The notes under the pieces are model-generated. The model saw nothing but the letters and a program-made list of their open reading frames with translations. It was not told where the DNA came from and did no database searches. From a virus, in the IMG/VR virus record IMGVR_UViG_3300005613_000273, positions 1 to 31,311 of that record: 31,311 bases of DNA. One strand, 5' to 3'. A program made the translations under genes and the position numbers. Position 1 is the first letter of the stretch, and each line of letters begins with the position of its first letter. Shown piece by piece: positions 6,708 to 14,969 of this stretch.

Positions 6708-7901
6708 ATGAATGACACTTTATTCGCTTCTCTCCAAACCTTTCGCGCAAACCTAAACGCTGCCACGCTCGAACGTGAGTCTGTGGTTGATGGTCTGTTA
6801 GCAACCCTGATAAGCAAGCAAAACGCTTTCTTGTTAGGAGAACCAGGTACAGGTAAATCTGATCTAGTACGGAACATATGTAACGGGATCTCCGGAGCCA
6901 ACTACTTTGGTTATCTTTTAACTCCAACCACCGATCCTTCCGAGATCTTTGGCCCCGTGGCCGTTACCAAACTTCTTAATGACGAGTACACACGCGACGT
7001 TAAGGGGTATCTTCCAGACGCTCACATCGCATTCACGGATGAGTTATTTAGAGGCTCATCCGCTATTCTGAACTCACTGCTAACTCTTTTAAACGAGCGC
7101 ACTTTTAACAATGGAAAAGAAGTTATCCACACTCCGATTCAATCTATTGTTGCAGCAACAAATTCCTGGCCGGATGAAGAATCCCTTCAAGCATTTGCAG
7201 ACAGATTTTTGTTCCGACCCACGGTGGAATTTCTTAAGAAAAGCACATCGAAACGGATCTTGGATGGTTGGGCTCTTGGAGTCGAAGAACGACCTACCGT
7301 AGGTACACACTTAAGTCTTGACACCCTTACACAGTTACAGGACGCCGCTAAACAAATTAAAGTCTCAGATGATTTCGTAGATAAATATGGTGAAGTATGG
7401 GATATGTTAAGTGCCCGTGGTATTACAATTAGTGATCGGCGTCGTGTGCAAGTACTTAAGTTCTTAAGAGCTTGGGCAATTGTTCAAGGAGATGAAGAAC
7501 TTGTACCAGAACATATGCACGACTCTCTGGTTCATATTGTATATAGAACACCCGATGATAAGGAAACTATTAAAGAGATCCTTGATCAAGTGATTCCCAC
7601 GGCTAACAAAATATTTGCCGATGCTAAACGAGCTGCTTCTGGGATAATGACGGAGTATTCAACTACGACTCATAAAGCTCAACTACGTAGTAGTGGAATC
7701 TCTGAGTTAAATGATTTTGTTATTCAGTTACGTAAGTACCATAAAGATATGCAGACAGTCCGAGACAAAGTAGGGGAAGTTATTGATGGGAATAAATATC
7801 GTATGAATCTGAGCACAAGACAGACAGGCGTAAAATTACAGAAACAGCTTGAAAGTTACTGCGAAACGCTGACCGTTGCAATTAGCGACATTAGCAAGTA
7901 A
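6708..7901 (+). CDS. MoxR-family AAA+ ATPase
   Basis: ATG 6708 is preferred over the in-frame TTG at 6675, giving 397 residues. It is a AAA+ ATPase with Walker A GEPGTGKS (about residues 44-51) and Walker B AFTDELFRG with Asp111 and Glu112. The sequence LLTPTTDPSEIFGP between them and the sensor-1 region VAATNSWPDEE match the MoxR/RavA clade. The C-terminal 120 residues are helical and lysine-rich. MoxR ATPases work with VWA-domain partners, as in RavA-ViaA, CbbQ-CbbO and NorQ-NorD, to remodel protein complexes or insert cofactors. A VWA gene lies two genes downstream, so they form a pair. The target is unknown. Confidence 0.92.
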   Translation: MNDTLFASLQTFRANLNAATLERESVVDGLLATLISKQNAFLLGEPGTGKSDLVRNICNGISGANYFGYLLTPTTDPSEIFGPVAVTKLLNDEYTRDVKGYLPDAHIAFTDELFRGSSAILNSLLTLLNERTFNNGKEVIHTPIQSIVAATNSWPDEESLQAFADRFLFRPTVEFLKKSTSKRILDGWALGVEERPTVGTHLSLDTLTQLQDAAKQIKVSDDFVDKYGEVWDMLSARGITISDRRRVQVLKFLRAWAIVQGDEELVPEHMHDSLVHIVYRTPDDKETIKEILDQVIPTANKIFADAKRAASGIMTEYSTTTHKAQLRSSGISELNDFVIQLRKYHKDMQTVRDKVGEVIDGNKYRMNLSTRQTGVKLQKQLESYCETLTVAISDISK

Positions 7902-7926
7902 CCTGGGCGCGTAGCATCACATCAAC

Positions 7927-8085
7927 ATGACTGTCAAAACTGAAGACCTAAATCTCGTTCGAAAAAGACTGGCAGACTTTATAGAGTCTGCGGAGGTAAT
8001 CAGTCCTTCAAGTGCTTACGACAAACTTGTAGCTCTATTAGTCGATTTAGATCAAGCCATCATCAGATCCAAAAAACAAACATGA
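7927..8085 (+). CDS. small hypothetical protein between MoxR and VWA (52 aa)
   Basis: ATG 7927 to TGA 8083-8085 gives 52 residues, helical and amphipathic (LVRKRLADFIESAEV, KLVALLVDLDQAII). The stop overlaps the VWA gene's ATG (ATGA), indicating coupling. Its place between ATPase and VWA genes suggests an accessory of the module, but it belongs to no family I recognise. Confidence 0.55.
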   Translation: MTVKTEDLNLVRKRLADFIESAEVISPSSAYDKLVALLVDLDQAIIRSKKQT

Positions 8086-9632
8086 AATTAAACAAACACA
8101 CTGAATTTGTGAGGCTAACTCACAACGAACCTCTAACGCTAGCTTGCTCAGCACTTGCAGATTTTCTTTGGGAAGACTTTGTTGTAGATGGGAAACCTTC
8201 TGTAACTTATCTCATTGATCACTACAACATTAAAAAACTATCCCGCTTTGGCAAAGAGCTTTTCGAACGGTTGTATAACGCAGATGACGTAAACTGGATC
8301 ATTACAGAGCAAGCTTACGAAGATTATTTCAGAGCAAAACAAAATGGAGATGACATTAAATTTCCAGAAGGATATAAGCCTGAGAATGGAATGTGGTATG
8401 CGATTATGTCTGATATTAGTCTTGCCGCTGCTTGGCCTCATTTACTAGCTAGAAGTGTAGGTAATCAATTTAACGCAGGTAACAACGCAATCAATATTTT
8501 AAACCAACTGTCTGAAGTCATAGAAGAGTTAATTGAGAAAGATTTATTGGATGTTCAACTTGTATTCAACGCAGGAGACAAACTAGATGAGTTAAGAAAA
8601 CAATTTCAAGATGCTCAGGCTAAAGGCGATAAAGCTGCAATGGATAAAGCTCGTGCTGAGGGTAAAGAAATTAATCAAGCAATTCAAAACGCCATAGAAG
8701 AACTTAAAGATCAAATAGGATCGCAGACCAGCAGGATTGTAGATAAAACGAATAAAGATTGCGACGAAACAAATAGTTCAATTTCAACTTTGTTTGGAAA
8801 CGAAGAAGGTAAGGGAACCCACGGTGCAGATTTGCAAACTAAGAGAGACTTAGCGGAAAAGTTACAAAGAAACCCCAAGCTAAAAGCACTGGCAAAGAAG
8901 TTAGGTGCTCTCCGAAAAGTGTGGCAAGAACGAAAACGAGCGAAGATAACGAAGTCAACTTACGAAGCAATTAACGGAGCGGTTTTTTCAAATGACATTA
9001 CAAGAGCCTTTCCTGTAGAACTGGCACTAGCTAGTAGTAATGAGGGAAAACTTTTATTTGCATTGAAGTACTCGCAGAAAACTTTGCTTACAAAAGATTA
9101 CAACGCTCACCGAAAAGATATAGGTAAAGGTCCAATAATCATGTATGTAGACACCTCAGGTTCTATGGGTGGAGAACCAGAAGTCTGGTCAAAAGCTATT
9201 TCGTTTGTAATTTCTGAAGAAGCCTTAAAGGAAAATAGAGAAGTTCAGATCTATTTATTTGATACACGAATTGAACAGGGTGTAATCTTGAAGGGAAATA
9301 GAAAAACAAACAAAGAATTACTTGACTTTGTAGGCACTTGGCATCTCGGCGGAGGTACAAGTTTTAACTCCGTAATCTCCCACGCGGTCGAACTAACAAA
9401 GACCCAGGATCGTTCAGACATTCTTTTGATTACGGATGGTTATTCAGACGTTCGAGACTCTAATATGAGAGCGCTTCGGTCCCTCAAACAAAGGACAGGA
9501 GCCATGTGGAGTACAATCTGTATCGGAACACATGTTCCGGATATAGTGCATGAGTTTTCAGATGAAGCTTATGCGGTCGACATTTCTGCTCACGCAGAAA
9601 CCATTGACGTTATCCAAAAATGTATTAGGTGA
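8082..9632 (+). CDS. VWA-domain protein, partner of the MoxR ATPase
   Basis: The 516-residue protein has a long helical N-terminal region, with coiled-coil stretches around 150-290. A C-terminal von Willebrand A domain begins near residue 350. The MIDAS metal site is intact: DTSGS (Asp357, Ser359, Ser361), Thr426 in GGGTSF and Asp452 in ITDGYSD. This layout matches ViaA/CobT-like partners of MoxR ATPases. It is probably cytoplasmic, since no signal peptide is seen. The gene is coupled to the small ORF upstream, and its own stop overlaps the region of the next gene's start. Confidence 0.9.
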   Translation: MKLNKHTEFVRLTHNEPLTLACSALADFLWEDFVVDGKPSVTYLIDHYNIKKLSRFGKELFERLYNADDVNWIITEQAYEDYFRAKQNGDDIKFPEGYKPENGMWYAIMSDISLAAAWPHLLARSVGNQFNAGNNAINILNQLSEVIEELIEKDLLDVQLVFNAGDKLDELRKQFQDAQAKGDKAAMDKARAEGKEINQAIQNAIEELKDQIGSQTSRIVDKTNKDCDETNSSISTLFGNEEGKGTHGADLQTKRDLAEKLQRNPKLKALAKKLGALRKVWQERKRAKITKSTYEAINGAVFSNDITRAFPVELALASSNEGKLLFALKYSQKTLLTKDYNAHRKDIGKGPIIMYVDTSGSMGGEPEVWSKAISFVISEEALKENREVQIYLFDTRIEQGVILKGNRKTNKELLDFVGTWHLGGGTSFNSVISHAVELTKTQDRSDILLITDGYSDVRDSNMRALRSLKQRTGAMWSTICIGTHVPDIVHEFSDEAYAVDISAHAETIDVIQKCIR

Positions 9633-9637
9633 TCACC

Positions 9638-9874
9638 ATGCCACGACCTTCTGAAGATCAAATCCTAGAGCTTTGGCGCGACACTCAAGCTTCAGCTCGC
9701 ATAGACCATCCAGACCCTCCATTAGAGTTGATGATAGGCCGTTTTGCTGACTCGTTGTTAGACAAGTGGCAGTACGCTGAAGGGCGCTCAGACCTCGACA
9801 GTCTGTTTGACAATTCAAACTGGGTGTGGGCAGAGGAAGAGGACGAAGGAAAAAACAATGTGTGTGTTTTTTAA
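9638..9874 (+). CDS. small acidic hypothetical protein (78 aa)
   Basis: ATG 9638 follows the VWA stop by 5 bases. An in-frame GTG at 9629 that overlaps the VWA stop would add three residues. The 78-residue product begins MPRPSEDQILELWRD and ends acidic, then CVF. It is mostly helical. It could close the MoxR-VWA operon. The family is unknown. Confidence 0.6.
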   Translation: MPRPSEDQILELWRDTQASARIDHPDPPLELMIGRFADSLLDKWQYAEGRSDLDSLFDNSNWVWAEEEDEGKNNVCVF

Positions 9875-9909
9875 AAAGTAAGACTTTTATTTATTACGTA
9901 TTCTTTATT

Positions 9910-10122
9910 ATGACTCCTGACTTTTCTGAGTATTTTTACTTGGACTCCGCTATTTATAGCGGTCTAAGATGGAAAAAGAGAAACGGACGTATTGCTCCGG
10001 GTGAAAAAGCTGGAACCTTATATAAAACTAAAAAACATTATGTTGTTCAGCTTCTTGGAAAAAAATACAACTGTGACGACATTATCGCCAAACTTAAAGA
10101 AAATAAAAAGTTAGTTCGTTAA
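9910..10122 (+). CDS. HNH-nuclease N-terminal-type DNA-binding domain, stand-alone (70 aa)
   Basis: ATG 9910 is chosen within a longer frame, because the residues before it overlap the preceding gene in another frame. The 70-residue product contains SGLRWKKRNGRIAPGEKAGT followed by YVVQLLGKKYNCDDIIAKL. This pattern (LxWKxRxG...PGxxAGxxxxxxxYxVxLxGKxYxxHxL) is the N-terminal module of many phage HNH endonucleases. The His and the HNH core are absent here, so it is likely a catalytically inert DNA-binding remnant or regulator. The assignment is inferred from the pattern. Confidence 0.6.
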   Translation: MTPDFSEYFYLDSAIYSGLRWKKRNGRIAPGEKAGTLYKTKKHYVVQLLGKKYNCDDIIAKLKENKKLVR

Positions 10123-10150
10123 AATTACTAAACAACACACAGACAAACTA

Positions 10151-10414
10151 ATGGACGACTCTCAAATTTGCGATTCACTTCTTGACCACTGTTGTACCGT
10201 ATTTAACAACGTAAAATTTAATCTGGGTGTTAGCTCAAAAAGTGCGTGGCAACGAGAAGCGCGAGAACCAATGGCTGCGGTTTTTAGAACCTTGGCTGAG
10301 GAATTGGTTATTGATTTAACTAGTGATAAAGACGATAAACATAACCAAACCTTAACGTTAGTAAAACATTATTTGTTGAACAAAGCAAACGAACACTTGG
10401 ATGACGTAGTGTGA
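10151..10414 (+). CDS. small hypothetical protein (87 aa)
   Basis: ATG to TGA, 87 residues, predicted mainly helical with two Cys near the start (CDSLLDHCC). The leader is A/C-rich (ACAACACACAGACAAACTA) without SD. The TGA overlaps a GTG start of the next gene (GTGA). No domain is recognised. Confidence 0.6.
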   Translation: MDDSQICDSLLDHCCTVFNNVKFNLGVSSKSAWQREAREPMAAVFRTLAEELVIDLTSDKDDKHNQTLTLVKHYLLNKANEHLDDVV

Positions 10415-10869
10415 ACCACGCTGATGTAAACTCGGTTTTACTAGAACCAAGTAAAAGGGACGCAGCTACGGAAATAAAGCTTATAAAAGATATATATTAT
10501 TGGGATTCCAGTATTGAAAGTTTAGCTAACTGGATAATGGCTTCGTTATGGACTGCCGTAAACACAAAATCCCAGACTGAAGGAGATGACTATGTTTTTA
10601 AATATAAAGAATCTTGTATTGCATATAACTTTAAACAAAGAATATTCACTATTAATCTATGGAGCGAAGAAAATTCTTTTTATACTGTTGGTTTACATGT
10701 AAGTTCTTATTTGGAAACACTCTATGGAGTTAAAACATTTGCCGAAGTAGAGACTTCTTTAATATTTGACATTGTAGAAATTGAAAATTTATCAAAAACA
10801 ATAGCTAGGGATGTTGATACGTGGATAACAAATGTACCTAATATTTACAAAGAAATTTGTGCTGGTTAA
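10411..10869 (+). CDS. hypothetical protein (152 aa, GTG start)
   Basis: GTG 10411 overlaps the previous stop. The 152-residue product looks alpha/beta with several Trp and Tyr residues (YYWDSSIESLANWIM; FTINLWSEENSFYTVG). It has no transmembrane segment or signal. It is the last gene of its plus-strand unit and is followed by a convergent minus-strand gene 55 bases away. The family is unknown. Confidence 0.6.
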   Translation: MNHADVNSVLLEPSKRDAATEIKLIKDIYYWDSSIESLANWIMASLWTAVNTKSQTEGDDYVFKYKESCIAYNFKQRIFTINLWSEENSFYTVGLHVSSYLETLYGVKTFAEVETSLIFDIVEIENLSKTIARDVDTWITNVPNIYKEICAG

Positions 10870-10924
10870 TTTGCATATTTTTATGTCATTAGTTCGTTTA
10901 TAAACTGACCTACACTCTTTTTTT

Positions 10925-11104
10925 TTATTCAACTACGGTTTGGCTTACTTGTTGTTCACTATTCATTTCGTGTTTAATTTGGCACCACGTCCGATCGTTA
11001 GGTATTACCTCTGTTCCATAAGTCCAATCATCGTAACTGTCTAAATTTCTAAGTGCCCTAGCCAGGCTCTCAATGCTTTGATGTTTTTCTGGTGTTAAGC
11101 TCAT
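10925..11104 (-). CDS. small hypothetical protein (59 aa, minus strand)
   Basis: ATG 11104 to TAA 10925-10927 encodes 59 residues (MSLTPEKHQSIESLARALRN at the start). The ATG overlaps the stop of the upstream minus-strand gene (ATGA), strong evidence that the two form one unit. It is helical at the N-terminus with Trp residues in the middle. The family is unknown. Confidence 0.55.
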   Translation of the reverse strand: MSLTPEKHQSIESLARALRNLDSYDDWTYGTEVIPNDRTWCQIKHEMNSEQQVSQTVVE

Positions 11105-11343
11105 ACTGATTTTAGAAATCCCGGTAAATCTTGGCCTCCAGGATTTCTTATCTTACGTTCTTGAAGACGCCTCAAAAGTTCTGGTGTCGCATTTGGGATA
11201 CCTTGAACATCTTGATTACCTGGAAGTCGTGGTAAACGTAAATCAAAGCTAGGGGAACTAGCAATTAACTGCTCTTCTGCGAGGATTTCAGGGTGATCCA
11301 TAAGATACATATCTAAAAAAGTAGCCGCTTCGTCTTGCATCAA
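11101..11343 (-). CDS. small hypothetical protein (80 aa, minus strand)
   Basis: The minus-strand frame from ATG 11343 encodes 80 residues with an acidic helical N-terminus (QDEAATFLDMYLMDHPE) and a Pro/Arg-rich end. The composition, with PRLPGNQ and GGQDLPGF, resembles short virion-linked proteins. A -10 (TATAAT) sits 18 bases upstream of the ATG, and the next gene is coupled by ATGA. No family is recognised. Confidence 0.55.
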   Translation of the reverse strand: MMQDEAATFLDMYLMDHPEILAEEQLIASSPSFDLRLPRLPGNQDVQGIPNATPELLRRLQERKIRNPGGQDLPGFLKSV

Positions 11344-11361
11344 ATGGTTTCTTCTTAAAAA

Positions 11362-11390
11362 ATTATAGCCTCGCTCCTTTGTTTAAACAA
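11362..11390 (-). promoter_or_regulatory. promoter for the 10925-11343 minus-strand pair
   Basis: On the minus strand, a perfect TATAAT (11362-11367) lies 17 bases from a weak -35 TTGTTT (11385-11390). The -35 overlaps the palindrome GTTTAAAC. This is a sigma-70-type arrangement with a perfect -10, back to back with the plus-strand promoter at 11414-11441. Confidence 0.5.
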
Positions 11391-11413
11391 ATATTAAATT
11401 TTTGTGAAGCGGC

Positions 11414-11441
11414 TTGACACTATATTTACACCCATTACATT
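11414..11441 (+). promoter_or_regulatory. promoter for the 11464 gene
   Basis: A consensus TTGACA (11414-11419) lies 16 bases before TACATT (11436-11441, 4 of 6 to consensus). The ATG at 11464 is 22 bases beyond the -10, a short leader. This divergent pair of sigma-70-type promoters implies host RNA polymerase use. Confidence 0.5.
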
Positions 11442-11463
11442 GACCTTGTAAACGGACTTTCTT

Positions 11464-12243
11464 ATGGACATCAAGTTCAAATACCAGGGTTGCACCCTGG
11501 AAAACCCAGAAGCAGCGGCTTTAATGAAAGCTGCTAAAGCAAAGCAACCTTTTGAGATCGACCTTGAAACTCTGATCGATGTCAAAATAATGGACAGTGA
11601 CAAGCTGTTTAGCCTAAGCGTAGAGCAAAAGAGTTCCGCGCTGGCATCCCTAGCTTTTAAGCTAGCTACATCTGAAAAAGCAACTCCTAAATACTCTGCT
11701 TTGGTTAAGAACAAACCAAGCACAAAAAAACTCGAAACATCAAAAGATCCTCTAGACATTGTAGAGGAAATAAATAAGTCTGTTAGTTACCGTAGTGCAG
11801 GCGCAGCTTTATTGCTCCACCTTTGTACAACAACAGATTATCGCGCAATACGCGATATAGCAGTGGAGTTTGTAAATAAGTGTTCTTCGGAATACCGAAT
11901 CAAATCCACGTCAGCGGTGTATCGTGGGTTTAAAAAGAACGCTAGTAAAGTATTTGAGCCAACTGAACTTTCTCCCGGAACCCCTCGTCGTGATTCTTTC
12001 TACGTCTGCCCTTTATACATCTCTCTTCGTTCGGGCTTGCTCTATTGCGACAGTAATGGGCTGCTGTCTCTTCGTCAGCAATATTCCTGTGGTTCACGAC
12101 GAGAGGACGCTAGCTCCAAAGCTGAAGCGATGAAGCGGATGTTCTACACATTTAAACTAACCGACAAGGGAAATCAAGTTAAAGAGATGTGGGGAGACAT
12201 TGAAACATACCTTGTAAACTTCTACAAATCTCGTCAGGCTTGA
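11464..12243 (+). CDS. hypothetical protein (259 aa) upstream of the polymerase unit
   Basis: ATG to TGA, 259 residues. The N-terminal third starts with a strand (DIKFKYQGCTL) and reads alpha/beta. The middle is rich in basic and Ser residues. The C-terminal 90 residues contain a Cys/Tyr-rich stretch (YVCPLYISLRSGLLYCDSNG) and a helical end (NQVKEMWGDIETYLVNFYK). No catalytic motif is recognised. It is first in its unit, directly downstream of a TTGACA promoter, so it is probably an early gene. Confidence 0.7.
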   Translation: MDIKFKYQGCTLENPEAAALMKAAKAKQPFEIDLETLIDVKIMDSDKLFSLSVEQKSSALASLAFKLATSEKATPKYSALVKNKPSTKKLETSKDPLDIVEEINKSVSYRSAGAALLLHLCTTTDYRAIRDIAVEFVNKCSSEYRIKSTSAVYRGFKKNASKVFEPTELSPGTPRRDSFYVCPLYISLRSGLLYCDSNGLLSLRQQYSCGSRREDASSKAEAMKRMFYTFKLTDKGNQVKEMWGDIETYLVNFYKSRQA

Positions 12244-12247
12244 TCAA

Positions 12248-12493
12248 ATGGAAACTCTAAATTACCCTAGAACTTCGAAAGGTCTCACTGAAATTTGTTT
12301 CGATGCCTTCAACGAAACTATTGGGGAGTTCATTGACGACTTAGAACCAGAGGAGATTATGGATTGTTTCCGAGGAGCAATCTGTCATAACATTGATTAC
12401 CACACGGGTGAGACGGGGAAGTTTATGGAACTACTTTCTTATGTAGTTCCTGAACTGGAAGAAGAATCCGAAGAGCAAAACGACGTTTATTAA
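12248..12493 (+). CDS. small acidic hypothetical protein (81 aa)
   Basis: ATG 12248 is 4 bases after the previous stop. The 81-residue product is strongly acidic with a Glu-rich tail (ELEEESEEQND). Acidic small phage proteins often mimic DNA or bind host enzymes, but nothing specific is visible here. A strong terminator follows 13 bases later. Confidence 0.6.
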   Translation: METLNYPRTSKGLTEICFDAFNETIGEFIDDLEPEEIMDCFRGAICHNIDYHTGETGKFMELLSYVVPELEEESEEQNDVY

Positions 12494-12506
12494 CTTTTAG
12501 GTCTGC

Positions 12507-12555
12507 GGCGTCCTCGCGGTTTGCATTGCGGGGGCGCCTTTACTATTTTCTTTTA
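12507..12555 (+). terminator. rho-independent terminator before the polymerase gene
   Basis: Arms GGCGTCCTCGC (12507-12517) and GCGGGGGCGCC (12528-12538) pair over 11 positions with three G-U pairs and a 10-base loop. A T-rich tail (12539-12555) follows. The polymerase ATG is only 8 bases after the tail, so polymerase expression may depend on readthrough. Confidence 0.7.
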
Positions 12556-12563
12556 AACTTCTA

Positions 12564-14459
12564 ATGCACATCAACTACATAACAACACCCGACACGTACA
12601 CCGAATCCATTGGAATTCTTACCCAACATAAAAAGATTTGTCTTGACTTCGAAACAACAGGGCTACAAGCAAGGTTGGCTAAACCGCGTTTACTCCAGTT
12701 GTGCGACAGCAATCCAACTGATGAGGATCGTACTGTTTATGTTTTTGACTTATTTAAAGTTCAAGCTGACAGCGCGTTAAAAGAGTTAGTAGAGTCCCGC
12801 GAAATGATAATTGGTCAAAATTTAAATTTTGACTTGCAGTTCTTATATGAGTTAGGAATTGATTTTAAAAATAAAATTTATGATACTTACATTGCTGAGC
12901 GTGTATTACGCTCAGGTTTTAAAGAGAAAAAGATTAGTCCTCAAGCTCAAAAACCTTACTTTGCGGATTTGTCGTGCAGTTTAAAAGCCATCGCACTAAG
13001 GCGTCTTAACATTGAACTCGATAAAGAGCAGCGTCGAACAGATTGGTCTCAACCAGAACTAACGTTAGAACAAATAGAGTATGCAGCAAAAGACGTTGAT
13101 GTACTGCCACGCATTGCCGCAGATCAACTGGAAGAGCTGCGTGAAGAAAATTTAACTCCTATTTATAGCGTCGAGTCGCAGTGTGTTCGCCCTGTGGCTT
13201 TAATGTGTTACACAGGATTTGGGGTTGATGTGACGAAATTAATGGTGTTACGTAAACGTATTGAGGATGAACTGGTTGCAAAAACCGAACAGTTTATTAA
13301 CGAACTTGACTCTAGACTTCCAGAAGATTGCAAACTTCCAAGGTCTAGTGACGGTTCTATTGCTGTTGGAAAAAAACCAAAGAAAGAATTCAACCCCGGA
13401 TCAACAGCCCAGATCGTCAATGTCTTTAGTTCTTGCAATATCGAGTTGCCTAAAGATGCCACGACGGGCAAAACCACGCTTAACCAAATCGCCCTCTCTG
13501 AGTTTGATAGCGAAGACTCAACCTTGATTCTGTACCGAGAACGAACGAAGATTGAGACTCGATTAGAACATGTAAATAAATTAATCAGTAACATAAACCC
13601 TGTAACCCATAGGATACACTCTGGTTATAACCAAGTAGGTGCAAACTCCGGACGTTTTACCAGCAACGGATCCCCCAAGACAACTAAAACACAGGGAAAA
13701 ACCGTTTATGCAGTAAACATTCAGCAAGTTCCAAGGTCAAAAGATTTTAGAGAATGCTTTATTGCTGCTCCAGGTTATAAGTTGGTTATTTGTGACTGGG
13801 CTCAAATCGAGTTACGCCTGGGTGCGGAACTCATAAACATAGCTCAGATGAAAGAAGCTTTCGTTAAAAACATTGACTTACACACCTTGACTGCCAGCCT
13901 GATATATAAAATTGATATTTCATCGGTAACAAAAGAGCAGAGGCAAGAAGGTAAGACTCTGAACTTTGCTCTTTTATACGGTATGGGTTATCGAAAATAT
14001 AAAACCTATGCTGCTCAAAGCGGAAAGATGATTAGTTTATCGGAAGCTAAAATTGCCCACGCGGCATTTCACTTGGCTTACCCTCGCTTACGGGCGTGGC
14101 ACCAAGAAAGAGCATCTCTGGTACAAGAGGGTTGGGCTTATATCCGAACAGCTTGCGGAAGACGACGGTTACTAAGCTACGATGACGCGACAATGATGTG
14201 CAGCGCCAACACACTAATCCAAGGAAGTGGGGCTGATATTTTAAAGTTGGCAATCGCGGATTTAAACAAACATTTAAATGAAGATGTTCGATTAGTCGCT
14301 GCTGTCCACGATGAATTGGTCCTTGAAGTAAAAGAAGAATTAGCTGAGACTTATAAAGAGATTCTTGAGACAACCATGATTAAATCGGCTGAAACAGTTT
14401 TAAAATCAGTTCCTTCTTCTGCTGACGCTTCTGTAGGAAGTTCATGGGCCGCAAAATGA
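12564..14459 (+). CDS. polA: family A DNA polymerase with 3'-5' exonuclease
   Basis: The 631-residue protein has an N-terminal DnaQ-like proofreading domain: ExoI LDFET with Asp28 and Glu30, ExoII NLNFDLQFL, ExoIII YAAKDVDVL. It has a complete family A polymerase core: motif A CDWAQIELR with Asp411, motif B RQEGKTLNFALLYG with Arg460, Lys464 and Phe468, motif C HDE at 582-584. No 5'-nuclease domain is present. It replicates the phage genome. The residue matching E. coli Phe762 is Phe (Phe468). The stop overlaps the next gene (ATGA). Confidence 0.95.
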   Translation: MHINYITTPDTYTESIGILTQHKKICLDFETTGLQARLAKPRLLQLCDSNPTDEDRTVYVFDLFKVQADSALKELVESREMIIGQNLNFDLQFLYELGIDFKNKIYDTYIAERVLRSGFKEKKISPQAQKPYFADLSCSLKAIALRRLNIELDKEQRRTDWSQPELTLEQIEYAAKDVDVLPRIAADQLEELREENLTPIYSVESQCVRPVALMCYTGFGVDVTKLMVLRKRIEDELVAKTEQFINELDSRLPEDCKLPRSSDGSIAVGKKPKKEFNPGSTAQIVNVFSSCNIELPKDATTGKTTLNQIALSEFDSEDSTLILYRERTKIETRLEHVNKLISNINPVTHRIHSGYNQVGANSGRFTSNGSPKTTKTQGKTVYAVNIQQVPRSKDFRECFIAAPGYKLVICDWAQIELRLGAELINIAQMKEAFVKNIDLHTLTASLIYKIDISSVTKEQRQEGKTLNFALLYGMGYRKYKTYAAQSGKMISLSEAKIAHAAFHLAYPRLRAWHQERASLVQEGWAYIRTACGRRRLLSYDDATMMCSANTLIQGSGADILKLAIADLNKHLNEDVRLVAAVHDELVLEVKEELAETYKEILETTMIKSAETVLKSVPSSADASVGSSWAAK

Positions 14460-14737
14460 CTAAACTTGCAGAGAAATCTTTATTTTCAACACAGGTTGAA
14501 ATGGCTGCAAAACCTGAGTTAACACTTCGAGAGGCGTGGGTTATCCAAAACCCAGATGGAGACTACTTACGTTCATTTTTACAAGACAATACGGTCGTTA
14601 GTTACTGTTCCGAACGAGACGACGCAGAATGGTTTAATACTTACGAAGAAGCTTCTCTTCGTGCAAAAACTCTAGATATAGTAGTTCGTAAAGGACACAA
14701 ACTACACAGATTTATGACCAGAAGAATTAGCTTGTAA
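14456..14737 (+). CDS. small hypothetical protein (93 aa) coupled to the polymerase
   Basis: ATG 14456 overlaps the polymerase TGA (ATGA); an in-frame ATG at 14444 is less likely. The 93-residue product has a central alpha/beta region (EAWVIQNPDGDYLRSF) and a basic end (KGHKLHRFMTRRISL). It could be a replication accessory, judged only from coupling. The family is unknown. Confidence 0.6.
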   Translation: MTKLAEKSLFSTQVEMAAKPELTLREAWVIQNPDGDYLRSFLQDNTVVSYCSERDDAEWFNTYEEASLRAKTLDIVVRKGHKLHRFMTRRISL

Positions 14738-14770
14738 ACTTGCTAACATGGAACAGAACTAAAAAAAACC

Positions 14771-14941
14771 ATGCGCTTTGCAGGAGATACTTTTAGTCAG
14801 GTCGTAGAGCAAGAGGAGGAAAACCCCTCTAATCTAACTCGTTACTTCCCTGACTTAAAAAATATATATAAACCGGCTCTAAGAGTTAAAAAAGAGCAAC
14901 CTAAGACAGATGCTACTTCTGTCTCAAGGACAATCAGCTAA
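14771..14941 (+). CDS. small hypothetical protein (56 aa)
   Basis: ATG 14771 to TAA 14939-14941 encodes 56 residues with an acidic first half (VVEQEEENPS) and a Lys-rich, probably unstructured second half. It lies between the polymerase-coupled gene and the adhesin gene with short gaps. No domain is recognised. Confidence 0.5.
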   Translation: MRFAGDTFSQVVEQEEENPSNLTRYFPDLKNIYKPALRVKKEQPKTDATSVSRTIS

Positions 14942-14969
14942 CTGTTAACCTTCTTCAAGTATTTATCTC

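Noticed and set aside
10917-10926. T-run as a terminator between convergent genes
   Set aside because: The T-tract has only a 4-bp stem upstream and is not a convincing hairpin.
13208-13594. 128-residue minus-strand ORF
   Set aside because: It is a shadow inside the DNA polymerase gene, whose motifs are intact in the plus frame.
14047-14373. 108-residue minus-strand ORF
   Set aside because: It overlaps the conserved polymerase C-terminal motif region and is a shadow.
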